NCBI RefSeq assembly: GCF_001303895.1 | Contig: NZ_LJSD01000051.1 | Span: forward strand, 1-64,000 | Direction: 5' to 3' | DNA length: 64,000 nt | Source: Mesorhizobium sp. 1M-11 | GTDB lineage: Bacteria; Pseudomonadota; Alphaproteobacteria; Rhizobiales; Rhizobiaceae | Notes under the pieces: generated by a model | What the model was told of the DNA's origin: nothing | Database searches by the model: none | Seen by the model: the letters and a program-made list of their open reading frames with translations, nothing else | Translations under genes and position numbers: made by a program | Shown: in pieces, positions 49,500-57,502 of the stretch | Layout: every line of letters starts with the position of its first letter | Numbering within the stretch: the first letter of the stretch is position 1

Positions 49500-50639
49500 C
49501 TAAACCGCCGTCCCTGTCGGCTCACTCCTCGCCGCGCGCAGCAGTTCCGAACGCACCCACGGGTCGGCCATGGCGCTGGGAACGGCGCGGGCGCGGACGT
49601 CGTCGGGCAGGGTCGAGACCTCGCCGTAGAGACACGACCAGCGCTGGCAATGTTCGGCGAGCGGGCGTTCGTTTTGTTCCCATGCGGCCAGCCGTGCAGG
49701 GATGTCGCGCGGGTCGGCGAGGTCTTCCATATGGGCGGCCAGCGCCAACGCGCTCTGCATGGCCATGCCGCCGCCCTGCCCGAGATTCGGCGGCTGGGCG
49801 TGTGCTGCGTCGCCCAGGATCGCGGCGCGGCCGGCCGACCAGGATTTCACGGTGACGATGCTGTAAGGGCTCCAGGCCAGCACATCGCCGATGCGGTCGA
49901 TGAGATGTGCCCAGGCGGGGAACGAGGCGCGCCAGGTTTCCTTGTCGAGCGGATAGGCGCGGCCCTTCCCGTCCGTGTCCTGACAGGTCAGCGCGAGATA
50001 GATCCGGCCCCCGGCCAGCGGGGTGATCAGGAAGCGGCGCATGCCCGACCAGCATTCGATGTATTTGTCCGCGCCGCCCTGGCCGAGGTCCTCGATGCCG
50101 CCATCGATGATGGTGCGGATTGCGCCCTCCGTCGTCTGCCGGTGGCTGAGCTCGAGGCCGAGCGACTTGCGGATCGGTGACCACACGCCGTCGGCGCCGA
50201 TGACGAGATCGCCCCGCGCGGCGTGATTGCCGGCAAAATGCAGCTCGCCTTGGGCGCCGGCGCCGATCGCCTCATGGCCGGTGCGGATCTCCACCCCGGC
50301 TTTTTCGGCGGCACCCTTCAGGCCTTCGAGCAGGTCGCGCCGGTGCAGGGTGACCAGCCGCACCTGCGGCGGCAGGCCGCCATCGTCGAGGATGGCATTG
50401 TCATGGCCGCGCTGTTCCATGGCGTGGCCGCGATAGGCGTTCTTCGACAGGCCGCCCAGGCCGAGCGCCTCGAGGATGCGCAGGCCGTTCTCCCAGATGT
50501 AGATGCCGGCGCCTGAAGCCCTGAGTTCGGCCTGCCGCTCGAACACGGTGACCTTCCAGTCGCGCTGCGCCAGCGCCGTTGCCGCCGTCAGCCCCGCGAA
50601 GCCCGCGCCGGCGATGAGCGCCGTTGGTTTGCCTGTCAT
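49500..50639 (-). CDS. FAD-dependent aromatic/heteroaromatic monooxygenase
   Basis: Flavin monooxygenase of 379 residues (PHBH class): N-terminal ALIAGAGFAGLTAATALAQRDWKVTVFERQ, middle VIGADGVWSPIRKSLGL (DG motif), and AAILGDAAHAQPPNLGQGGGMAMQSALALA (GD motif). It hydroxylates an aromatic or N-heteroaromatic ring using NAD(P)H and O2 in the cytoplasm. Start ATG 50637-50639 with AGGAGGAC. Terminal gene of the Liv-type importer operon and therefore likely acts on the imported compound. Linked by a shared operator to an HOD/AqdC-like dioxygenase; AqdB-like hydroxylation of a quinolone is one possibility. Confidence 0.88.
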   Translation of the reverse strand: MTGKPTALIAGAGFAGLTAATALAQRDWKVTVFERQAELRASGAGIYIWENGLRILEALGLGGLSKNAYRGHAMEQRGHDNAILDDGGLPPQVRLVTLHRRDLLEGLKGAAEKAGVEIRTGHEAIGAGAQGELHFAGNHAARGDLVIGADGVWSPIRKSLGLELSHRQTTEGAIRTIIDGGIEDLGQGGADKYIECWSGMRRFLITPLAGGRIYLALTCQDTDGKGRAYPLDKETWRASFPAWAHLIDRIGDVLAWSPYSIVTVKSWSAGRAAILGDAAHAQPPNLGQGGGMAMQSALALAAHMEDLADPRDIPARLAAWEQNERPLAEHCQRWSCLYGEVSTLPDDVRARAVPSAMADPWVRSELLRAARSEPTGTAV

Positions 50640-50678
50640 CTTGTCCTCCTCTTGCCGCATGCCTGCGGCCATGCCGCG

Positions 50679-51392
50679 TCACATGCCGAAATAGCGGCGC
50701 TTCACTTCCGGATCGTCGACCAGCTGGTGTGCCGGCCCCGACAGCGTCACGATGCCGTTTTCGATGATGTAGCCATGGTCGGCGGTTTCGAGCGCCAGCT
50801 TCGAATTCTGCTCCGACAGCAGCACGGTATAGCCGTCGGCGCGCAGCTGGCTAATGATCTCGAACACCTTCTTGACCATGATCGGCGCCAGCCCCAGCGT
50901 CGGCTCGTCGAGCAGGATCAGCCGCGGCTTCGCCATCAGGCTGCGGCCGATGGCCAACATCTGCTGTTCGCCGCCGGACATCGAGCCGGCCAGCTGCCGG
51001 CGCCGCTCCTTCAGCCTCGGGAACTGGCGATAGATCTCCTCCAGCCTTGCCAGCGCGCCGCCATGGGCACGAGGCACGACGGCGCCGAGCCTGAGATTCT
51101 GCTCCACCGTCAGCGCGGCGAACACCATGCGCCCTTCCGGCACCAGAGCGATGCCGCCGTCGACACGGCTGTGCGAGGGGCTTCTGGAGATATCGGCGCC
51201 GTCATAGGCGATCGAGCCGCTGTTGGCGCGGATCAGCCCCAGGATGGTCTTCATCAGCGTCGTCTTGCCGGCGCCGTTGGGGCCGACCAGCGCGGTGATC
51301 GAGCCGGGTTCGACGCCGAGGCTGATGTCGCGCAGGATCACCACCGGACCGTAGCCGGCGGAGAGGCCCTTGATGTCGAGCAGCGCCGTCAT
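50679..51392 (-). CDS. Branched-chain-type ABC transporter ATPase, LivF-like
   Basis: ATPase of 237 residues: Walker A LVGPNGAGKTTLM, signature MSGGEQQMLAIGRSLM, Walker B LILLDEPTLGLAPIMV, H-loop LLSEQN as in LivF. Start overlaps the LivG-like stop (ATGA). Fourth transport component of the operon SBP-H-M-G-F-monooxygenase. The LivF class also transports aromatic acids and amides, so Leu/Ile/Val specificity should not be assumed. Confidence 0.94.
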   Translation of the reverse strand: MTALLDIKGLSAGYGPVVILRDISLGVEPGSITALVGPNGAGKTTLMKTILGLIRANSGSIAYDGADISRSPSHSRVDGGIALVPEGRMVFAALTVEQNLRLGAVVPRAHGGALARLEEIYRQFPRLKERRRQLAGSMSGGEQQMLAIGRSLMAKPRLILLDEPTLGLAPIMVKKVFEIISQLRADGYTVLLSEQNSKLALETADHGYIIENGIVTLSGPAHQLVDDPEVKRRYFGM

Positions 51393-52108
51393 CCGAAATA
51401 CACCTTCAGGACGTTCTCATCCGCGACGACCTGCTCGGGAGGCCCCATGGCGATGGGCACGCCATGATCCAGCACCAGGATGCGGTCGGACAGGTTCATC
51501 AGCGCGCCCATGACGTGCTCGATGATGAGGATGGTGAGGCCGCGCTCCTGCCGCAGCCTGAACAGCGTCTCGGTCATCTCGGCAACCTCCGTCGCGGTGA
51601 GCCCGGCCATGACCTCGTCGAGCAGCACCAGCCTGGCGCCGGTCGCCAGTGCGCGGGCGATCTCCAGCCGCTTCTGGTTGGACAGGGTCAGGCTTGCCGC
51701 GAGCTGGTCGGCAAGAGGCGCGAGGCCGACATCCTCCAGCGCCTGGCGCCCGGCGGTGGTCGCATCCACCAGCCGGTGCGCGCGCGCCGAGCCGTACATG
51801 GCCGAGACGATGACGTTGTCGAGCACGCTGAGATTGCCGAACGGGCGCACGATCTGGAACGTCCGGCCGAGACCGAGGCGGCATATCTGGTCGGGCCGCT
51901 GCCCGGCCAGCGTTTTGCCGGCAAAGCTGATCGATCCGCCATTCGGCCTGATCTGGCCAGCGATGACGCCGAACAGGGTCGTCTTGCCGGCGCCGTTGGC
52001 GCCCATCAGACCGAAGATCGTGCCTTCGTCAACCGAGAAGGAGACATCCTGCAGGGCCTTCAGCCCGCCGAACTGCTTGGAGACGTTCTGGACATCGAGG
52101 ATGGTCAT
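51389..52108 (-). CDS. Branched-chain-type ABC transporter ATPase, LivG-like
   Basis: ATPase of 239 residues starting at ATG 52106-52108 (MTILDVQNVSKQFGGLKAL), sharing one base with the LivM-like stop (TGATG). Walker A LMGANGAGKTTLF, the LivG-specific GLGRTFQIVRPFGNLSVLDNV, signature region LTLSNQKRLEIARAL (weakly conserved, as usual in LivG), Walker B LVLLDEVMAGL. The longer open frame upstream in this frame is a shadow of the permease gene. Confidence 0.93.
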   Translation of the reverse strand: MTILDVQNVSKQFGGLKALQDVSFSVDEGTIFGLMGANGAGKTTLFGVIAGQIRPNGGSISFAGKTLAGQRPDQICRLGLGRTFQIVRPFGNLSVLDNVIVSAMYGSARAHRLVDATTAGRQALEDVGLAPLADQLAASLTLSNQKRLEIARALATGARLVLLDEVMAGLTATEVAEMTETLFRLRQERGLTILIIEHVMGALMNLSDRILVLDHGVPIAMGPPEQVVADENVLKVYFG

Positions 52109-53013
52109 CAGCGTTTCAGCCCCCTGCCCACCAGGCCGGCCAGCCCTTGCGGAACGAACAGGATGAAGACGATGAGCAGGGCGCCCAGGATCATCATGTA
52201 GGCCTGCGGAAAGCGCGCCCACAGAAGCTCGGACAGGATGACCAGAAACAGCGTGCCGAGCAGCGGCCCCGACACCCGGCCGAGCCCTCCGACGATGGCC
52301 GTGGTGACGATGGTGAAGGACACTGCCGGGTCGAAGGCCTGGTCGGCGGCGAAATAGCTGGTGCGCAGCACCAGCAGCCCGCCGACGATGCCCGGGATGA
52401 TCGCCGAGGCGACGAAGGCGAAGAGCTTCAGCCGCGTCACCGGCACGCCGATGGCTTCGGCCGCGACCTCGTTCTCGCGGATGGCGGCGAGCCCGCGGCC
52501 GAAGCGCGATTGCGCGGTCCAGGCGGCGAGCGCGGTGGCGATGACGGCCAGCGCCAGCATGGCGTAGTAGAGCGCTTCGAGCGACGGCGCGTCGAAGATC
52601 ATCCGGCTGAACTGGCCGAGCCGCGTCTCCAGCAGCATGACCAGGTTCTTGACCAGCTCGGCGAAACCGAAGGTCAGGATGACGAAGTACGGCCCCTTGA
52701 CGCGCAGCACCGGCAGCCCGACCACCAGCGCCAGCAGGCCGGCGGCAGCGCCCGAAAGCGCCAGCGCATAAGGCACCGACATCCAGTCCAGGCTGACGAC
52801 CAGCACATAGGCGCCGATGCCGTAGAAAACGGCATGGCCTAGCGAGATGTAGCCCGTCGTCGCCGACAGCAGCGACCAGCTCTGGATGAGAGCGATCCAC
52901 ATGGCGACGATGAAGGCAACGCCCAGCCAGTATTCGGACCCGAGCTGCGGCACCAGCGCCAGCAGGCCGGCCACCACGGCGAAGGCGGCGATCAGGAAAG
53001 GCTTGCCGGTCAT
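52108..53013 (-). CDS. Branched-chain-type ABC transporter permease, LivM-like
   Basis: Membrane protein of 301 residues with nine to ten helices and LivM motifs: GYISLGHAVFYGIGAYV, FGFAELVKNLVMLLETRLGQFSR and RFGRGLAAIRENEVAAEAIGVPVTRLKLFAFVASAIIPGIVGGL. Its start overlaps the LivH-like stop by four bases. Forms the channel with the LivH-like protein. Confidence 0.94.
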   Translation of the reverse strand: MTGKPFLIAAFAVVAGLLALVPQLGSEYWLGVAFIVAMWIALIQSWSLLSATTGYISLGHAVFYGIGAYVLVVSLDWMSVPYALALSGAAAGLLALVVGLPVLRVKGPYFVILTFGFAELVKNLVMLLETRLGQFSRMIFDAPSLEALYYAMLALAVIATALAAWTAQSRFGRGLAAIRENEVAAEAIGVPVTRLKLFAFVASAIIPGIVGGLLVLRTSYFAADQAFDPAVSFTIVTTAIVGGLGRVSGPLLGTLFLVILSELLWARFPQAYMMILGALLIVFILFVPQGLAGLVGRGLKR

Positions 53014-53888
53014 CGTGCCTGCACCGCCTTGCCGAACAGGCCCTGCGGGCGCAGCAGAAGCACGCCGACGAAGATGCCGTAGATGAGGATCGACCGATAG
53101 GTCGCGGAGGTCAGCGCGACGCCGAAGGTCTCGACGAAGCCGAGCACGAAGCCTGCGGCGATGCCGGCTGCGATGTTGCCAAGCCCGCCCATGATGACGA
53201 CGACGAAGGCGGCGATGGTGAAGGGAAAGCCCATGAAGGGCGTGATCTGCTGCGTCATGGAGACCAGCACGCCTGCGACGCCGGCAATGGCGAAACCGGC
53301 GCAGATCGAGATCATCTGCACGCGCTCGACATTGACGCCGACGACGGCTGCCGCATCCTTGCGCTCGATGACCGCAAGCAAGCTCCAGCCGGCGACATGG
53401 AAGCGCAGGAAGGCGAGCGCGCCAAGCGTGATGGCGGCGGCGACGCCGAGCAGCAAGAGCATGCTGCCGGTGGCGGAAACACCGGCGAAGCTATGGACGC
53501 CGTCGAGGAACTGGTAGCCGCGCGAGGTGGCGCTGAAGGCCAGCGAGGCGCCGTTCTGCAGGATCACCGACAGGCCATAGAAGATGATGAGAGAATTGGC
53601 TTCCAGCCGCTGCGCCAGCGCCGGCGAACCGAGCTGCCGCTTCAACAGCACGACATAGACCAGGAAGCCGAACGCCGCGCATAGCACCGTCGTGGTGGCC
53701 AGTGAGACGACCGGCGAGATGCCGAGCAGCGTGAACGACCAGAACGCCGTATAGGCGCCGATCATGACCAGATCGCCGTGGGCGATGTTGAGCAGCCGCA
53801 GCGAACCATAGACGAGGTTCAGGCCAAGAGCGACGAGCGCGTAGAGCGCGCCGGAAACGACCGCCGCGAACAACAATTGTTGGAACAT
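53010..53888 (-). CDS. Branched-chain-type ABC transporter permease, LivH-like
   Basis: Membrane protein of 292 residues starting at ATG 53886-53888 (MFQQLLFAAVVSGALYALVALGLNLVYGSLRLLNIAHGD), a classic LivH beginning. Includes VIERKDAAAVVGVNVERVQMISICAGFAIAGVAGVL and IMGGLGNIAAGIAAGFVLGFVE. It begins 7 bases after the binding-protein stop. The open frame further upstream is not used. Confidence 0.94.
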   Translation of the reverse strand: MFQQLLFAAVVSGALYALVALGLNLVYGSLRLLNIAHGDLVMIGAYTAFWSFTLLGISPVVSLATTTVLCAAFGFLVYVVLLKRQLGSPALAQRLEANSLIIFYGLSVILQNGASLAFSATSRGYQFLDGVHSFAGVSATGSMLLLLGVAAAITLGALAFLRFHVAGWSLLAVIERKDAAAVVGVNVERVQMISICAGFAIAGVAGVLVSMTQQITPFMGFPFTIAAFVVVIMGGLGNIAAGIAAGFVLGFVETFGVALTSATYRSILIYGIFVGVLLLRPQGLFGKAVQAR

Positions 53889-53895
53889 GGGCCTC

Positions 53896-55086
53896 TCACC
53901 AGCCGGTCTTCGGCCTGAAGTCCTTGGTCTTGATCTGATCCGGCCAGACCAGCTCAAGGCTGCCGTCCTGGATCTGCAGGAAGGAGGTCGGCGTCGTGGT
54001 GTTCTGGACGCCGTCGAACTTGACCGGCCCGTTGATGGTGTCGAAGGTCGCGGACGCGATCGTCTCGCGCAGCTTCTCCTTGTCGAGGCCGGCCGTCGCC
54101 ACCGCCTGCTCAAGGATCTCCATCGACATGAAGGACAGAACACTGTCCAGCGCGTCGGGCGCTTCCTTGTACTTGGCGAGATAGGCGTCGAAGAACGGCT
54201 TGGCCTTCGGCCACTTGCTCTGGTTGGGCGACCAGTGGCCGACCGTCACGATGTTGTTGGCACCCGTGCCGAAGGCCTGCTGGTAGGCCTGGATCGTCGG
54301 ACCGATCAGCGACAGCACGAACGGCGCCTTGACGTTGAGCTGCTTGGCCTGGGTGGCGAACAGGAAGGTGTCCGACGGATAGCTCAGCACGATGAAGGCA
54401 TCCGGGTTGGACTGGTTGGCGCCGCTGATCAGCGTCGTCATGTCCTTGATATCGGGCGGGAAGTCTTCGTTGGCGACCAGCTTGATGCCGTGCCTCTCCA
54501 AAGCCGGCAAAAGGTAGGTCTTGATCTCCTGCGCCAGTGGCAGGACGTTGGCGAAGACAGCCGCCGTCTTGACGTTCTCCTTGGCCATGAAAGCGGCGAG
54601 CTCTTCGCCGACCTTGTCGGGGATAACGGCGGTGGGGAACCAGATATAGCCGGGCTTCACTTCCCGCAGCTTCACGGAAGCCGCGGTGTTGCCGACCATC
54701 GGGAACTTGTGCTTGGCCAGCACCGGCGCGATCGCCAGGTGGATCGGCGTGCTCCAGGGAGCGGCGAGCAGGTCGACCTTGTCCTGCGTGATCAGCTTCT
54801 CGTAGATGCGCACGGCATTGGCCGGATTGGACTGGTCGTCATAGCTGACGAACTCGACCGGACGACGCTGGCCGCCGCCGATGTCGAGCCCGCCGGCGGC
54901 GTTGACCTGGTCTTTCCAGAGCTCATAGGCGTTGACCTGCGAAGGCGCGGCCTGCGCGAACAGCCCGGTCAGGCACATGGAATAGCCGATGCGCAGCGGG
55001 CCATCGGCGGCCATCGCCAGGCGCGTCGTCACCGGGGCAAGGGCCGCGGCGGCCAGGAACGTCCTGCGGCTTATCGTGAAAGTCAT
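53896..55086 (-). CDS. Branched-chain-type substrate-binding protein (Peripla_BP_6), Tat-like signal
   Basis: Periplasmic receptor of 396 residues, ATG 55084-55086 with GGAGGAGGAC upstream. The signal MTFTISRRTFLAAAALAPV has twin Arg in SRRTFL, so Tat export is likely. Family-6 features: LRIGYSMCLTGLFAQAAPSQVNAYELWKDQVNAAGGLD, FVSYDDQSNPANAVRIYEKLI and VKTAAVFANVLPLAQEIK. First gene of the operon SBP, LivH, LivM, LivG, LivF, FAD monooxygenase. Its promoter carries the operator shared with the dioxygenase gene. The ligand is probably an aromatic or heteroaromatic compound (inference). Confidence 0.92.
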   Translation of the reverse strand: MTFTISRRTFLAAAALAPVTTRLAMAADGPLRIGYSMCLTGLFAQAAPSQVNAYELWKDQVNAAGGLDIGGGQRRPVEFVSYDDQSNPANAVRIYEKLITQDKVDLLAAPWSTPIHLAIAPVLAKHKFPMVGNTAASVKLREVKPGYIWFPTAVIPDKVGEELAAFMAKENVKTAAVFANVLPLAQEIKTYLLPALERHGIKLVANEDFPPDIKDMTTLISGANQSNPDAFIVLSYPSDTFLFATQAKQLNVKAPFVLSLIGPTIQAYQQAFGTGANNIVTVGHWSPNQSKWPKAKPFFDAYLAKYKEAPDALDSVLSFMSMEILEQAVATAGLDKEKLRETIASATFDTINGPVKFDGVQNTTTPTSFLQIQDGSLELVWPDQIKTKDFRPKTGW

Positions 55087-55178
55087 ATGTCCTCCTCCGG
55101 CGCGTCTTGATGCGCTGCCTTCCATGCCCTCGACGGGGCTGTTCCCACATCATCGCCCGGTGCCTGTTTGCACTCTTG

Positions 55179-55225
55179 AACGAATGACGTTCTTTAATGA
55201 ACGACGATATCGCAGCGGGTGTCAA
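55179..55225 (-). promoter_or_regulatory. Promoter and TetR operator of the Liv/monooxygenase operon
   Basis: Read on the minus strand, a -35 TTGACA (55220-55225) is followed after 18 bases by a -10-like TTCATT. Then comes the 17-base site AAAGAACGTCATTCGTT (55179-55195), identical to the site at 56447-56463 in front of the dioxygenase gene. The element core GAATGACGTTC is a near-palindrome. Identity of both sites argues for control by the TetR protein encoded between them. Confidence 0.75.
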
Positions 55226-55375
55226 TAGCGAATTGCATTCTTTTATAGTGAGCCTAGGTTGCGGCTGGAGACAGCCCGCGGTGCATGTCGACACGACGCA
55301 ATGAATCATCCACAGGCGACCGCGCCAACGGCGGGAATCAGCCCTGACATGTGCCTGCTCGGGCATCCTGTTCTG

Positions 55376-55670
55376 CAGCGTTCCGGAATGGATCCCCGAC
55401 ACTCTCCGGTCGCTTCGCTCCCTTCGAGGTCGAGGATGACGGGTTTCCATTGTCGCGCCCAAATCGCGAACGCTTGCGCCAACAACAAGACCAACGAAGG
55501 ACACCGATGCCAACGCAGTCGGGAACGCCGGTGTCGTCACCGACGTTGGAGATTGGCCAAGGCACCCCTCACGGCCGTCATCCTCGACCTCGTGAGCGAC
55601 CGTAGGGAGCGGAGAGTGTCGGGGATCCATTCCGGAACGCCGACGAAGGCGCAGCGGCCCAGAACGGCCG
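55376..55670. repeat. Family A element A6
   Basis: Left arm 55378-55442 and right arm 55577-55640 are inverted copies; core CCGACGTTGGAGATTGGCC; tail GCAGCGGCCCAGAACGG (55653-55669). It lies between the Liv operon promoter and the TetR gene 3-prime end, and contains no gene. Confidence 0.75.
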
Positions 55671-55691
55671 AGCTCTCGCAGCCCGAAATCT

Positions 55692-56288
55692 CTAGCGGCC
55701 GCCGATCAGCATGCCGACCAAAGCTTCCTCGACATCGCTCCTGTTGGCGGTGCTTTCATTGGCGGCGCGCTGCGATTTCACGCGCATGGCGACACCGTCG
55801 AAGGTCAGCATCAGGAGGTGGGCGAAAGCGCGCAGACGCGGGTCTTCCGGCTTGGCGCCCTCGATCGCGTTGCAGACGATCTGCACGATCTTGTTTTCGG
55901 CCCAGTGCAGCAGATCTGGCTTGTACTTGTCCTTCGGCATGACGATGGCCAGGCCCTCCATCAGGGCAGAGGTGTAGCCGGTCTTGTCGTCGGCGATGTC
56001 GTTGAGCAGGCCGCCGACGAGGCGCTGGATCTTGCGTTCCGGCGTCTTCAGCCGTGCCACGGCGCGCTCCAGCGCCAGCACCTGCGCTTCGAACCAGGGC
56101 GTGTAGATGGTGAAATAGATCTGCAGCTTCGATTCGAAATAGACATAGACGTTCGACGGCGCGATGCCGGCACCCTTGGCGATCTTGGCGACCGTGGTGT
56201 CCATGTAGCTGGTCATCGCGATCTGCGACGCCGCCGATGTGAGGATCGCCTGCCGAACCGATTCATTCTTGACGCGGGCCAAGATCAC
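55692..56288 (-). CDS. TetR/AcrR-family regulator of the Liv-monooxygenase-dioxygenase regulon
   Basis: Regulator of 198 residues from GTG 56286-56288. HTH: RQAILTSAASQIAMTSYMDTTVAKIAKGAGIAPSNVYVYFESK; the C-terminal helices (YTPWFEAQVLALERAVARLK, YTSALMEGLAIVMPKDKY) form the ligand domain. It lies between the transporter operon and the dioxygenase gene; three related palindromic sites (55179, 56398, 56447) surround it, one near its own start. Predicted repressor relieved by the imported compound or its metabolite. Confidence 0.9.
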   Translation of the reverse strand: MILARVKNESVRQAILTSAASQIAMTSYMDTTVAKIAKGAGIAPSNVYVYFESKLQIYFTIYTPWFEAQVLALERAVARLKTPERKIQRLVGGLLNDIADDKTGYTSALMEGLAIVMPKDKYKPDLLHWAENKIVQIVCNAIEGAKPEDPRLRAFAHLLMLTFDGVAMRVKSQRAANESTANRSDVEEALVGMLIGGR

Positions 56289-56397
56289 CCCTCTCGCGCA
56301 AATCAGAATATTACGCTTAAGCGCGGAATCTTCGGTGGTCAAACGGCCAGCCGACAAAAGACCATGCTCCGGCGACGCAACGAACCATCGGTCCAAA

Positions 56398-56463
56398 AAA
56401 GAATGACATTCTCTATTGACATCGACAGGCTTCGACTCTTTTCATAAAAGAACGTCATTCGTT
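56398..56463. promoter_or_regulatory. Two TetR operator sites and promoter of the dioxygenase gene
   Basis: Site 1, AAAGAATGACATTCTCT (56398-56414), contains the perfect palindrome GAATG-A-CATTC. Site 2, AAAGAACGTCATTCGTT (56447-56463), is identical to the Liv promoter site. Between them TTGACA (56416-56421) and TTCATA (56442-56447, spacing 20) fit a promoter towards the dioxygenase. Site 1 could also control the TetR gene. The order TATTGACA, about 19 bases, TTCATnAAAGAACG is the same in the Liv promoter. Confidence 0.75.
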
Positions 56464-56545
56464 ATAGCACAGGGAACGCATAACTTATGGCCAGCAATGG
56501 AGCCAGGCGCAAAGGATGCCCGGTCCAGAAAACGGGAGAAGCCTG

Positions 56546-57331
56546 ATGCCGACCTTGCAGATCAACAACCATCCGATCGCCTATCTGGAATTCGGCGACC
56601 CGAACAACGACACCATCATCCTGTTGTCGGGCTGGGCACAGGACAACCGCCTGTTCAAGAACCTGTCGCCGCTGCTGGCCGAGACGTTGCATGTGCTGGT
56701 GCCCGACTATCGCGGCCATGACGCCAACGAGACCGTGCATGGCGACTTCGGCACCGAGGAGCTGATCGACGACATCGCCGCCTTCATCGAGATCAAGGCG
56801 CCGAAGAACCCGATGCTGGTTTCGACGTCGCACGGCTGCTGGGTCAATATCGGCCTGTGCGAGCGGCTAGGCCTGGAGCGCACCATCCTGATCGACTGGC
56901 TGATGCAGCCGCATCCGGGCTTCATCAAGCAGCTCGAGGACGGGCAGGACCCGCAGCGCTACAAGGAAGGCCGCGACAGCTTCTTCAACGAATGGGAAGC
57001 GACGACCGACAATGTCGACGTCATCAACCACATGAAGAAGGAAATGGCCTGGTTCTCCGGCCCGATGTGGATGCGCGCCTGCCGCGAGATCCTTAGGGCC
57101 TACACCAAGTACGGTTCACCACTGCAGCGTATGGAAGGGCTGAAGAAACAGCCCGAGCTCATCCACATCTACTCCCAGCCGCTCTCGGCCGAATACCGCA
57201 AATTCCAGGAAGACTACTCCGCCGGCCACCCCTGGTTCCGCCCCGTCCACATCCCCGGCCAGACGCACTTCCCGACGCTGGAGAACCCGGCAGCGGTGGC
57301 GAAGGCGATCGTGGAGTTCAGGAGGGGCTAA
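56546..57331 (+). CDS. Cofactor-independent ring-cleaving dioxygenase-like alpha/beta hydrolase (HOD/AqdC type)
   Basis: Protein of 261 residues from ATG 56546 with GGGAGAAG upstream. The fold is alpha/beta hydrolase, but its closest remembered match is 1H-3-hydroxy-4-oxoquinaldine 2,4-dioxygenase. Corresponding blocks are LLSGWAQDNRLFKNL, VPDYRGH, SHGCWVNI, ILIDWLMQPHPGFIKQL, SQPLSAEYRKF and HPWFRPVHIPGQTHFP. The catalytic His (241, in THFP), Asp (117, in IDWLM) and nucleophile-elbow Ser (95) are kept. HOD His38 and His100 are Gln and Thr here. Such enzymes cleave N-heteroaromatic rings releasing CO. Substrate specificity is inference; a plain hydrolase cannot be excluded. Confidence 0.78.
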   Translation: MPTLQINNHPIAYLEFGDPNNDTIILLSGWAQDNRLFKNLSPLLAETLHVLVPDYRGHDANETVHGDFGTEELIDDIAAFIEIKAPKNPMLVSTSHGCWVNIGLCERLGLERTILIDWLMQPHPGFIKQLEDGQDPQRYKEGRDSFFNEWEATTDNVDVINHMKKEMAWFSGPMWMRACREILRAYTKYGSPLQRMEGLKKQPELIHIYSQPLSAEYRKFQEDYSAGHPWFRPVHIPGQTHFPTLENPAAVAKAIVEFRRG

Positions 57332-57375
57332 AAAGCGCCCCAGTGTTGGTTGGAGGTTTCACCGCGGCAGCGGCC

Positions 57376-57401
57376 GACCGAGGTCTCAATCGGCCTCGGT
57401 C
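57376..57401. terminator. Stem-loop between convergent dioxygenase and sauU genes
   Basis: GACCGAGG (57376-57383) and CCTCGGTC (57394-57401) form a perfect 8-bp stem with a 10-base loop in the 171-base gap between two convergent genes. There is no T-run; possible bidirectional transcript end. Confidence 0.4.
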
Positions 57402-57502
57402 TTGATGGAGCAGTGTGTTCCATCGGCTTATGCTGCCTTCGCCTCCATCGCGGCGAATATTCCCTCGGCGCTGCAGTTCCGGAGAAATCGTTCTCCGGCG
57501 GA

